Shown: positions 45,387 through 53,691 of the stretch, in pieces | Layout of the letters: the number at the start of each line of letters is the position of its first letter | Numbering within the stretch: position 1 is the first letter of the stretch | Origin: Rossellomorea sp. y25 | GTDB taxonomy: Bacteria > Bacillota > Bacilli > Bacillales > Bacillaceae_B | Length of the DNA: 64,000 nt | Direction: 5' to 3' | Assembly: GCF_038049935.1 (NCBI RefSeq) | Contig: NZ_CP145886.1 | Location: 4,207,501 to 4,271,500, forward strand | Position numbers and translations under genes: made by a program | The notes under the pieces: model-generated | Seen by the model: the letters and a program-made list of their open reading frames with translations, nothing else | Told to the model about the DNA's origin: nothing | Databases searched by the model: none

Positions 45387-45524
45387 ATGGCAAGCGTAGC
45401 AAAGAAAGAGCACAAAACATTTTTCCAACGATTAAGTTTCGGATTTACCATTTTTTGCGTCGTGTTTCTCATTATGAGGTTTACGGGATTATTAGACCCT
45501 GTTATTGAGTTATTTAAAGGATAA
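45387..45524 (+). CDS. 45-residue single-span membrane peptide
   Basis: The peptide starts MASVAKKEHKTFFQRL, continues with a hydrophobic stretch (FGFTIFCVVFLIM) and ends TGLLDPVIELFKG. An excellent site, AGGAGGTGAACAAGTT, precedes the ATG. A REP-like composite begins right after the stop. Function unknown; the frame is too clean at both ends to be chance. Confidence 0.7.
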   Translation: MASVAKKEHKTFFQRLSFGFTIFCVVFLIMRFTGLLDPVIELFKG

Positions 45525-45525
45525 A

Positions 45526-45629
45526 GGGACGAAGGGACAGGTCCCTTGTCCCAGGGTCTAAATAGAGATGAGGGGATTAGTCCCTTCGTCTTTTTCAGTT
45601 TTAGGACGGGGTGCCTGTCCCCGTTTCCC
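45526..45629. repeat. REP-like composite
   Basis: Same plan as at 45044: head GGGACAGGTCCCTTGTCCC, hairpin GAGGGGATTAGTCCCTTCGTC, tail GGACGGGGTGCCTGTCCCC. Probably also ends transcripts from both sides. Confidence 0.75.
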
Positions 45630-45687
45630 ACCCTTGCTTCTTGTCCCTCAATAAATATGGGGTTCAGACTTAACGTTCCCGTCCCAA

Positions 45688-47184
45688 TCACCTAAACCTC
45701 TTCAATCCTTCGTTCAGTTCTTTCGTTTGCTGATATACTTTTCTGTAAAGTTCATATAAGATTTCATAGGTATCGACGTTTTCAGGATCAGGCACGAAGG
45801 AGTCTTCAAAGGATATGAATACTCTGGAGCAATCTTGCAGGGAACTGTACCAGCCGCAGCCATATGCTGCTAGAATGGCGGCTCCTAGCGCAGGGCCTTG
45901 TTCGTTCGATAATGTAATGATTTCCGCATTGAATATATCTGCTTGCATTTGGAGCCATTCTTTATTTTTTGTTCCTCCACCTATCGATATGATGGTATCG
46001 ATTTGACTACGGCTTTGTCTTAAGATATCCAGTGCTTCTTTAAGTGAGAACGTGACGCCCTCCAACACAGCACGGACAAAATGCTTTTTCGTATGATTCG
46101 CATCCATTCCTATGAAGCTTGCACGAATTAAAGCATCGGCATGTGGCGTTCGCTCCCCTACTAGATAAGGAGAGAATAAGAGTCCATTTGAGCCGGGTGG
46201 AATGTCTTCTATTCCATCAAGAAGAGAAGTAAACGATTCCTTTTCAGCAAAAACGTCCCGAAACCAGCTTAGGCTATAGCCGGCAGACAAGGTTACCCCC
46301 ATGCTGTAAAAAGCATTTTCCTTCCCATGGTTAAAATAATGGACTTTTCCTTGGTAATCTGTATGATTTGGAGTTTCATAAGAGAGCACCACACCTGACG
46401 TTCCAATACTGCATAACGTTTTTCCTTCTGTGAGGATTCCAGCCCCGATAGCACCACAAGCGTTATCCGCTGCGCCTGCAAATACTTTTGTAGATACTGA
46501 GAGTCCTGTTTCTTGTGAAAATTCTTCCGTGATATTTCCCATAAAAGCATGAGACTCCACTAATGGAGGATATATTGCAGAATCGATTTCAAATGCCTCA
46601 CAGATTTCTTGACTCCATTCTTTTTTCTCTACGTTTAGTAAGAGTGTTCCGGCTGCATCGGAGTAATCCATCCCAATGTTTCCTGTAAGTCGATAACGAA
46701 GATAGTCTTTAGGCAGTAATATGTGTCTGACCTTCTCAAAGATATCGGGTTCGTTTTCCTTTACCCAAAGTAACTTGGGCAGGGTAAATCCTTCTAATGC
46801 TTGGTTCTTTGTAATGGCCAGAAGCTTATCTTTACCCAGCACGTCAACCACTTCTTCACATTGCTTGGACGTTCGCGTATCGTTCCACAGAATGGCATTT
46901 CGAAGTACTTGGTTGTTTTCATCCAAAAGAACCAAACCGTGCATTTGACCTGAAAAACTTATTCCTTCAATCTCTTCTTTTTTTCCGTTAAAATTCTTCA
47001 TTACTTCTGCGAGGATTTCCTTTGTTTTTATGTACCATTGTTCTGTGTCTTGCTCACTAAATCCTGATTTTTCTTGAATCATTGGGTAATGCTTAGATAG
47101 GGTTTGATGAACGATCCCCCCTCGATCCACTACTATTGCTTTGACGGCGCTTGAACCCAAATCGATTCCAATTACATATTTCAT
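45688..47184 (-). CDS. xylB: Xylulokinase
   Basis: A 498-residue FGGY-family sugar kinase that phosphorylates D-xylulose. Visible: GIDLGSSAVKAIVVD phosphate-binding loop, ISFSGQMHGLVLLD and WNDTRT near 75-100, GAADNACGAIGAGI with the catalytic Asp, and GGGTKNKEWLQMQAD in the C-terminal domain. Length is standard. The start at 47184 follows GGGGGGATGGAC. It is divergent from an AraC regulator, and other genes that yield D-xylulose lie at 51.5-53.4 kb. Confidence 0.92.
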   Translation of the reverse strand: MKYVIGIDLGSSAVKAIVVDRGGIVHQTLSKHYPMIQEKSGFSEQDTEQWYIKTKEILAEVMKNFNGKKEEIEGISFSGQMHGLVLLDENNQVLRNAILWNDTRTSKQCEEVVDVLGKDKLLAITKNQALEGFTLPKLLWVKENEPDIFEKVRHILLPKDYLRYRLTGNIGMDYSDAAGTLLLNVEKKEWSQEICEAFEIDSAIYPPLVESHAFMGNITEEFSQETGLSVSTKVFAGAADNACGAIGAGILTEGKTLCSIGTSGVVLSYETPNHTDYQGKVHYFNHGKENAFYSMGVTLSAGYSLSWFRDVFAEKESFTSLLDGIEDIPPGSNGLLFSPYLVGERTPHADALIRASFIGMDANHTKKHFVRAVLEGVTFSLKEALDILRQSRSQIDTIISIGGGTKNKEWLQMQADIFNAEIITLSNEQGPALGAAILAAYGCGWYSSLQDCSRVFISFEDSFVPDPENVDTYEILYELYRKVYQQTKELNEGLKRFR

Positions 47185-47321
47185 GTCCATCCCCCCAGTT
47201 GTCAGTCGTTCCACGTATATTTGTCAAAATTCTTGCTATCTATGAAAAACACTTATTATTGTGGTAATATTCTAATAACTATCAAGGTAAGTATTCTACT
47301 AAAAAAATAGAGGTGGAAAAA

Positions 47322-48212
47322 GTGTTACGAGATGAGCAATTACGTGTTTTCTGGATGTCCCGCATAGATTACGAGAAAAATACCGGTGTTAGAAGTCATT
47401 TCCATGATGATTTGTACCAATTCCTCTATCTTATAGATGGAGAAGGGACAATCCATATTAACGATGAGACATATGAGTTACTCCCTAAGCATGCTTATTT
47501 TATTTCAAAAAGATATAAGCATCGTTTTTATTTTACACGCCCTTCCTCCACCATCGATCTAAAATTTGATATGATCAGTAACGACTTGGAAAATCTTTTA
47601 AAAGCAGATTGTTTTCCGGTGCCATATTTCATGGGTGATTCTCCCAAGTTGAAAGAATTGTTTAAACTATCCGTTATGAATCTAAAGAATTCCAGCCCCA
47701 TTATTCCTTACCGGATAGACGTTGGTTTTAAAGACATATTACTGGCCATGATACAGGAAAATTCTTTTACACAAGATACCAGTCCCCGCTCCATGTATTC
47801 ATTAAAAAGTGAGTTCCACCCTGATTTTCCAGTGATAGACTATCTGTTGGAAAACCTTCAATCCAGCATTACCCTTGAAGATATTGCGAAACATTTCAAC
47901 TTTCATCCACACTATATCATCGACTTATTCAGGAAGAAATTTGATACAACCCCAATGAAGTTGCTGCAGGAGTTACGGATCGAGAAGTCAAAAGAGTATC
48001 TGGAATTCAGCAATTATACCGTTACGGAAATTGCCGAACTTGTTGGCTTATCTGCTCCATATTTCTCAAGGTTGTTCCATTCGAAAGAAGGAATTTCTCC
48101 AACAGAGTATAGAGAGCAAGCCCGAACGGTCGTCGGGAAACATATCCTTCTAGAAGAGGATTTTTCGCCTTCCTTAAAAAAACAACCTGAGATTTCTAAA
48201 GATATTCTATAA
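47322..48212 (+). CDS. AraC-family transcriptional regulator
   Basis: A 296-residue regulator: N-terminal cupin-type sensing domain (FHDDLYQFLYLIDGEGTIHIND) and C-terminal double helix-turn-helix (about 180-275; ITLEDIAKHFNFHPHYIIDLFRKKF.TTPM, then YTVTEIAELVGLSAPYFSRLFHSKEGISPTEYR). The GTG at 47322 is preferred because AGAGGTGG lies 6 bases upstream. Lying between xylB and the TRAP/dehydrogenase operon, it probably activates both in response to a pentose or pentitol. Confidence 0.9.
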   Translation: MLRDEQLRVFWMSRIDYEKNTGVRSHFHDDLYQFLYLIDGEGTIHINDETYELLPKHAYFISKRYKHRFYFTRPSSTIDLKFDMISNDLENLLKADCFPVPYFMGDSPKLKELFKLSVMNLKNSSPIIPYRIDVGFKDILLAMIQENSFTQDTSPRSMYSLKSEFHPDFPVIDYLLENLQSSITLEDIAKHFNFHPHYIIDLFRKKFDTTPMKLLQELRIEKSKEYLEFSNYTVTEIAELVGLSAPYFSRLFHSKEGISPTEYREQARTVVGKHILLEEDFSPSLKKQPEISKDIL

Positions 48213-48216
48213 TGAA

Positions 48217-49497
48217 TTATTGAAATATGCTTGGTATATATAAGGTTATATGTGGCACAAAAGCAACCAACAACAAGATGGCAAGCATACTGACATAAAA
48301 TGGAAGTAACGCTTTCACAGCACCTTCAATTGGTATTTTGGCAATAGCACTTCCAATAAACAAGGCTCCTCCAACCGGGGGAGTGACAAGACCAATCGCC
48401 ATACAGATCATCATGACAATCCCGTAATGTATAGGGTCCATCCCGATACTTGTTGCAATTGGTAACAGGATTGGTGTGGTAATCAAAATAATGGGGGCAA
48501 CATCTAAGATCATACCAAGCATCAACAAAATAAAAATGATGATGAGTGTGATCAGAATCGGATTACTGGTTAAACTTAATAGATTTTCTGAAATGAGTGC
48601 AGGAACCCTCAATAAAGCTAGCAACCAAGCAAATCCACTCGATGTCGCAATCAAAAATAATACCAAGGCCAGCGTTTTAAATGTTCGTCTTAATACAGGG
48701 ATAATCATGGATAATGGTACTTCCTTATTGAAGACAAAGCTGACAACAAATGCATACACAACCGCAATGGCTGCAGATTCTGTGACCGTGAATATACCTG
48801 TCATAATTCCACCGATAATGATGACACCCGTCATTAAACCAGGGATACTTCCCTTGATGGCAGCAAGGATTTCCATAAAAGATGACGGTTTTTCTGCTGG
48901 GTACTTTCTTTTGACCGCAATTAGATAAGCAGTAACCATCAGTCCAAGGCCTAGGAGAATTCCAGGAATGATGCCTCCGAGAAATAAAGAGCTGATGGAG
49001 AGCCCTCCTCCAGCTGCCAATGCATAAATGATCATGTTGTGGCTTGGTGGAATGACAATGCCCTGGGTCGCTGAGGTAACAGTTACAGCTACTGAATAAT
49101 CCGCGTCATACCCCTTTTTCTTCATCATCGGGATCATGACCGAACCCGTGGAAGATGTATCTGCCAAGGCGGATCCCGATATACCGCCAAAGAGCATACT
49201 TGAACTGACATTCACCATCCCTAGACCGCCACGGAACCTTCCAACAATCACATCAGAAAGTTTGATCAGTCGCTGTGAAATTCCACCAGCATTCATGATT
49301 TCACCTGCCAGGATAAAGAACGGGATAGCCAATAACGGAAAGCTGTTTACTCCCGCAACCATGCGCTGTGCAAGAACGGACATTGGAATATCAAGAAGGA
49401 AGGCAACCGCCATGGATGTCAAGCCCATTGCCAAGGCCACCGGTACCCCAATCACTAAAAATACAAGGAATAATACGATCAAAGTGGCGATAGCCAT
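48217..49497 (-). CDS. TRAP transporter large permease (DctM type)
   Basis: A 426-residue permease with about 12 membrane segments and the family signatures PFFILAGEIMNAGGIS, GGISGSALADTSSTGSVMIPMM and VTSATQGIVIPPSHNMIIYA. It moves the substrate with sodium, using the binding protein and small subunit encoded upstream. It overlaps the small-permease gene by one base. Substrate inferred to be a pentitol or pentose from context. Confidence 0.92.
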   Translation of the reverse strand: MAIATLIVLFLVFLVIGVPVALAMGLTSMAVAFLLDIPMSVLAQRMVAGVNSFPLLAIPFFILAGEIMNAGGISQRLIKLSDVIVGRFRGGLGMVNVSSSMLFGGISGSALADTSSTGSVMIPMMKKKGYDADYSVAVTVTSATQGIVIPPSHNMIIYALAAGGGLSISSLFLGGIIPGILLGLGLMVTAYLIAVKRKYPAEKPSSFMEILAAIKGSIPGLMTGVIIIGGIMTGIFTVTESAAIAVVYAFVVSFVFNKEVPLSMIIPVLRRTFKTLALVLFLIATSSGFAWLLALLRVPALISENLLSLTSNPILITLIIIFILLMLGMILDVAPIILITTPILLPIATSIGMDPIHYGIVMMICMAIGLVTPPVGGALFIGSAIAKIPIEGAVKALLPFYVSMLAILLLVAFVPHITLYIPSIFQ

Positions 49498-49988
49498 TAC
49501 CCCTCCACCTCACTTTCTTCTTTCACACCTTGCCAAAACCCTAAAAATTCGGAAAGCAAATAGATTATGACCAGCGCACCCGCTGCAGGTACGACAACAT
49601 AAAGGAGGGCTGAAGGTACACCGATACCGGGGATACTGGAATCCAGCATTTTATAAGAAAACTTACTTCCTTCAATCAGCATGAAGAAACCGAATAAAAT
49701 AGCTAATAGGCGCTGTAGTACATTCAATACACGCTGAAGCTTTTTGGGCATTTTATCCTCAAAAAGAGTGATTCTAATGTGACTGTTATCCTGAAAACCG
49801 ATGGCAATACCAAGAAAGCCAATCCACACCATCAGTAGTAGGGACATTGGTTGAATCCAAGTCGGTGTATAGTTCAACCCAAACCTCGAGATGACTTGGT
49901 AACTAATGATAACGGTCATGACCACAATCATTAGTAGAACGAAGGATTCTGTTATCTTCCTCACAGTTAAAAGAGCTCTGTTAATCAT
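49497..49988 (-). CDS. TRAP transporter small permease (DctQ type)
   Basis: A 163-residue protein with four membrane segments and the DctQ pattern VISRFGLNYTPTWIQPMSLLLMVWIGFLGIAIGFQDNSHIRI. Together with the large permease it forms the membrane complex. It ends where the large permease gene begins. Confidence 0.9.
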   Translation of the reverse strand: MINRALLTVRKITESFVLLMIVVMTVIISYQVISRFGLNYTPTWIQPMSLLLMVWIGFLGIAIGFQDNSHIRITLFEDKMPKKLQRVLNVLQRLLAILFGFFMLIEGSKFSYKMLDSSIPGIGVPSALLYVVVPAAGALVIIYLLSEFLGFWQGVKEESEVEG

Positions 49989-50056
49989 GTAGTCTCCTCC
50001 TTACTTATTCCTTTTTAAAATAGGCAAAGAGTAGGAATACCCTTTGCCCCAATGTT

Positions 50057-51091
50057 CTATCTTGCTTCATCAATCGCGTCGAATAAAGGACCATATGTTG
50101 ACTCATATTCTTTATAAAGCGGTTGGACCTTCTCCCTGAATTTAGCTCGTTCTTCATCGGACAATTCCACCACGTTATTTCCTGATTCCATTACACGATC
50201 CATCGAGGTTTGGGCATATTTATCGTACTGCTCCAATTGCGTTTTTTCTGATTCCAATGCAGCTTCTTTAATGATTTTCTGATCGTCCTCGGAAAGCTTA
50301 TCCCAAGAGCTCTTACTCATGAATAATACTCCCGGGATTCTCAAATGTTCGGAGAGTGTGAAGTTCTTGGCCACTTCAAAATGACCGTCTGCTACATAAG
50401 TGCTGACATTATTCTCTCCTCCCTCGATGACTCCCATTTGTAAAGCGCTGTACACCTCAGAAGCAGCAAGTGGTGTAGGTGAAGTTCCCAGCTTTTTAAA
50501 GGCGTCAATGAGGATGTCATTTTGCATTACACGAATCTTTTTCCCTTTTATGTCCTTGACTGTTTCAATTGGTTCAGTCGAATAAAAGCTTCTTGCACCT
50601 GCGTCATAGAAAGCCAGCCCAATAAGATCTGATTCTTCTAAATCAGAAAATAAATCTTCTCTTAACGATGATTCCAACGCATTCCACATATGTTCCCTGC
50701 TATCAAATAGGAACGGGAAGCTAAAGATTCCCAGACTATCTGCAAATTGCGTTAACGGACCTGCATTCGCTCTTCCTATATCAATGATACCTACTTGAGT
50801 CTGTTCAATGGTGGTCGTTTCATCTCCAAGCTGACCACCAGTATATACTTCCACTTTTATTCTTCCATCAGAAAGTTCCTCTACCTTTTTAGCAAACTCT
50901 TTTTCTGCTATGGAATCTGGATAATCATCTACTTGAGGCTCTGAGAGTTTCAATACAATTTGATCACCGGATTTGACAGCGCTATCATTTTTGTCACTAC
51001 TTGTGGTTCCCTTGGAAGAACAGCCTACGATACCAGCAACCATTAGTAATACGGACATAAATATCACAAGCTTCCTATTCAACCTATTCAT
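50057..51091 (-). CDS. TRAP transporter substrate-binding lipoprotein (DctP type)
   Basis: A 344-residue lipoprotein with lipobox VAGIVGC near residue 24 and the DctP motif KDIKGKKIRVMQNDILIDAFKKLGTSPTPLAASEVYSALQMGVIEGGENN, where the Arg binds the acid group of typical substrates. The FAKKVEELSDGRIKVEVYTGGQLG stretch is also family-typical. In this locus the ligand could be an aldonate or related sugar acid as well as a polyol. Confidence 0.9.
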   Translation of the reverse strand: MNRLNRKLVIFMSVLLMVAGIVGCSSKGTTSSDKNDSAVKSGDQIVLKLSEPQVDDYPDSIAEKEFAKKVEELSDGRIKVEVYTGGQLGDETTTIEQTQVGIIDIGRANAGPLTQFADSLGIFSFPFLFDSREHMWNALESSLREDLFSDLEESDLIGLAFYDAGARSFYSTEPIETVKDIKGKKIRVMQNDILIDAFKKLGTSPTPLAASEVYSALQMGVIEGGENNVSTYVADGHFEVAKNFTLSEHLRIPGVLFMSKSSWDKLSEDDQKIIKEAALESEKTQLEQYDKYAQTSMDRVMESGNNVVELSDEERAKFREKVQPLYKEYESTYGPLFDAIDEAR

Positions 51092-51110
51092 CTTTGTGGT
51101 ACCCCCTCAT

Positions 51111-51530
51111 TCATAATTGGTCTTTAATCGTTTTAATCAATAGTTCATATTCCGCTTCATTCATAAACTTCTTATGTGTTGGAGCATTCACGAAGGCCTC
51201 ACCCCACTTTTCTCCATTTTCATATTTAGGGACAATATGAAAATGGAGATGGGAAACGACATCCCCATAGATGGCATAGTTGATCTTCTGGGGTCGAAGG
51301 GCTTCCTGCAAAGCTTTAGCAGCCTTTGCTACATCCTCCATAAATGCCTGGAGTTCAAAGGGTGTCAGTTCAAACAATTCTCTTTTATGACCGTTGAAAG
51401 CCAGAATGGATCTGCCTCGATGGGTTTGATCCCTATTAAGATAGAAGGTCGAGGTGGTTAAGACCTCCATTCTAATCATCAAATCGCTTAACCTGCTGTC
51501 TTTTTTGCAGTAAAAACAGGTGTCACTCAT
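51111..51530 (-). CDS. HIT-family hydrolase-like protein
   Basis: A 139-residue protein of the histidine triad family, with HLHFHIVPKY supplying the triad and an N-terminal CFYCKKD that may bind zinc with other residues. HIT proteins hydrolyse nucleoside phosphoramidates or similar bonds. The start at 51530 follows GGAGGG by 5 bases and overlaps the dehydrogenase stop by 8 bases, so its translation is coupled to that gene. Its presence inside a polyol operon is unexpected. Confidence 0.85.
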   Translation of the reverse strand: MSDTCFYCKKDSRLSDLMIRMEVLTTSTFYLNRDQTHRGRSILAFNGHKRELFELTPFELQAFMEDVAKAAKALQEALRPQKINYAIYGDVVSHLHFHIVPKYENGEKWGEAFVNAPTHKKFMNEAEYELLIKTIKDQL

Positions 51531-52566
51531 TGGTTCCCTCCACTTCACAATCAATCATGACGTGGATCGTGTCCCCGCGATGGTTATTCCTTGTCTTGAA
51601 AGCTTCATCGACTTTAGACAAGGGGAAAATGTGAGTGATGGTTTCCTTTGTATTTACAAGACCATCCATTACGAGTTTCAGTCCTTCTTCAAAATAACGG
51701 CGGTTGTCTATATCCCTTTTAGGTTCTGTCGATAAGATATCAAGACGCTTCTTATGAACCTTAAAGAAATCGATTGGTTCATGACAGGTGCCGATACATC
51801 CGTACATCACGATTCTTCCGTTTTGTGCAGCTGCATCGATTGCGTCCACCATTCCAGAGCCTTCGAGGAGGCAAGGGATGACGATGTCAAATCCTTCAGG
51901 AAAATTCTCTCCCACTACATCCATGGTTTTCGCATCTGCCGATGGCATTTTATACGTATGGGTAGCCCCATATTTCTTTGCCAATTCCAGCTTTTCATCA
52001 AACAAGTCTGTTACCACTAAATTTTTCGGGCTGTAAAGTTTCACTACTTGAGTCAATGCAAGCCCGCTTACTCCCTGCCCCATAATGAGTACATTTTTGT
52101 TTGGGGATATATCAGCATTTTCTGCGGCGGATAATAATGCTGGTACTACTTCTATTAATGAACCTTCTATTAATGGCAGTTCTTTAGGAAGCACTTTAAC
52201 GGAGAAGGGTTTGCAGCACACGTACTCTGCGAAGGCCCCCCAGATATAACGAAGAGCTACATGATCTCCCACTTTCAACCCTAGGACATTATCTCCGACT
52301 TTATCAATGACACCCGCTACTTCGTGTCCCAGCCGTGTCGGGTAAGAGATAAATTCTGGCTCACGGACCCCGCGATAAACTTCCACATCACTTCCACAAA
52401 TGCCGACCCATTTTACTTTGATTCTGACTTCCCCTTCAGCCGGCTCCGGGATCGCTGCCCGTTTAATTTCTATTTTTTCTATGTCTGATAATACTGCACA
52501 CATTTGAGTCCCTACTCCATCATGCTCCACTAATTGCATTGGAGGTACGGTCATTTTACTTACCAT
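51523..52566 (-). CDS. Zinc-type medium-chain alcohol/polyol dehydrogenase
   Basis: A 347-residue MDR-family enzyme like sorbitol/xylitol dehydrogenases. VGICGSDVEVYRG supplies the catalytic Cys and TRLGHEVAGVI the His-Glu; VLIMGQGVSGLALTQVV is the NAD-binding loop. The four-Cys lobe for a structural zinc is absent. It should oxidise a pentitol or hexitol to a ketose. With xylulokinase and D-lyxose isomerase in the locus, D-arabinitol or xylitol to D-xylulose is the simplest reading. First gene of the operon, with a cre-like site upstream. Confidence 0.85.
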   Translation of the reverse strand: MVSKMTVPPMQLVEHDGVGTQMCAVLSDIEKIEIKRAAIPEPAEGEVRIKVKWVGICGSDVEVYRGVREPEFISYPTRLGHEVAGVIDKVGDNVLGLKVGDHVALRYIWGAFAEYVCCKPFSVKVLPKELPLIEGSLIEVVPALLSAAENADISPNKNVLIMGQGVSGLALTQVVKLYSPKNLVVTDLFDEKLELAKKYGATHTYKMPSADAKTMDVVGENFPEGFDIVIPCLLEGSGMVDAIDAAAQNGRIVMYGCIGTCHEPIDFFKVHKKRLDILSTEPKRDIDNRRYFEEGLKLVMDGLVNTKETITHIFPLSKVDEAFKTRNNHRGDTIHVMIDCEVEGTNE

Positions 52567-52599
52567 AATTTAATCTCTCTCCTTCGTTGTTCGTTTTTT

Positions 52600-52613
52600 T
52601 GTAACCACTTACA
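52600..52613. promoter_or_regulatory. cre-like site upstream of the polyol operon
   Basis: TGTAACCACTTACA matches the CcpA cre pattern except for the central CG, here CA; 34 bases from the start codon. The rest of 52567-52860 holds no other recognisable element. Confidence 0.5.
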
Positions 52614-52860
52614 TTTGTATTTCTACTATAGGTGAGGAGTAAGGATAGTTCTATGGAGAGAATTCAAATGAATTTAACCAAAATTCAGATTTGTATAAAA
52701 ATAACCTATTACCGTCTCGAGTTAACGGGATTTCATGAGATAGGACTGATTTATGGATATCTGAATATCAGATAAGAGAACACTCATATCTGTCATAGAA
52801 AAAATTAAGGTAGTACATTATGCTTCAGGGAGTGACATCACTACTATAGGAGGGATCATT

Positions 52861-53403
52861 ATGCTTTCACGTGAAGAATTTAATCAAATAAAGACGGAAA
52901 CATTGGCTTATTTCCAGAAGGCAAACATTAGATTAACGGATAATGAAATAGAAAGGATCGAGGTAGCGGATTTCGGGCTCAATCGAATAAAAGAATTGGG
53001 ATTACAGTTAATTGAGTACGTAAATACAGAACGCTGTTGTGCAAAAGATCTCGTGCTCCTTCCCAGGCAAACATGCCCTGAGCACTTACATCCCCCAGTA
53101 GGAGAATCGCCAGGGAAAGAGGAAACGTTCAGATGCCGCCTTGGAACCGTCTACTTATATGTACCGGGTCCAACAACAGAAAGTCCAAGAGCGATTATTC
53201 CCGAAGACAAACATGACACCTTCACTGTTTGGAATGAGATCATTCTTAAAGAGGGAGAACAATATACTATCCATCCAAATACTCTCCATTGGTTTCAAGC
53301 AGGAGAGGAAGGGGCCATCGTATCTGAATTTTCGACAAAAAGTACGGATGAGAATGATATATTTACAGATAAAAGTATTGAGAGGATTCCGGTTGTGGAG
53401 TAA
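52861..53403 (+). CDS. D-lyxose ketol-isomerase (cupin type)
   Basis: A 180-residue cupin. CPEHLHPPVGESPGKEETFRCRLG gives the metal-binding His, His and Glu, and YTIHPNTLHWFQAGEEGAIVSEFSTKS the second His, as in D-lyxose isomerases, which convert D-lyxose to D-xylulose. It starts after ATAGGAGGGATCATT. It lies next to the divergent dehydrogenase/TRAP operon and its product is the xylulokinase substrate. Confidence 0.85.
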   Translation: MLSREEFNQIKTETLAYFQKANIRLTDNEIERIEVADFGLNRIKELGLQLIEYVNTERCCAKDLVLLPRQTCPEHLHPPVGESPGKEETFRCRLGTVYLYVPGPTTESPRAIIPEDKHDTFTVWNEIILKEGEQYTIHPNTLHWFQAGEEGAIVSEFSTKSTDENDIFTDKSIERIPVVE

Positions 53404-53507
53404 GGGACGGAGGGACAGGTCCCTTGTCCCAGGGTCTGAATTGAGACGCGGTGGTTTGTTCCCTCGTCTCTCTCACTTTTAGGACGGGTGTCTTGTCCCC
53501 ACGTCCC
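53404..53507. repeat. REP-like composite
   Basis: Head GGGACAGGTCCCTTGTCCC, middle with GTTCCCTCGTC, tail GGACGGGTGTCTTGTCCCC and GTCCC. It begins at the base after the isomerase stop codon. Confidence 0.75.
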
Positions 53508-53588
53508 TATTAAACAACTGTTTAAAGGTCTAAAAAGGAGAATCAAGCCACTTCGAGAACCTAATCAAACGTTTGTTTAGTGGGCCAT

Positions 53589-53684
53589 AGGGACAGGTGC
53601 CTTGTCCCAGAACCAAAATAAAGACGAAGGGATGAATCCCCTCGTCGCTTTTATGTTTGGGACAGGGTGCTGTCCCAAAGTCCC
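53589..53684. repeat. REP-like composite
   Basis: Head GGGACAGGTGCCTTGTCCC, hairpin GACGAAGGGAT..ATCCCCTCGTC, tail GGGACAGGGTGCTGTCCC. It lies just past the stop of the MFS gene and may act as its terminator. With the copy at 53404 it forms a close tandem pair. Confidence 0.75.
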
Positions 53685-53691
53685 TATTTTA

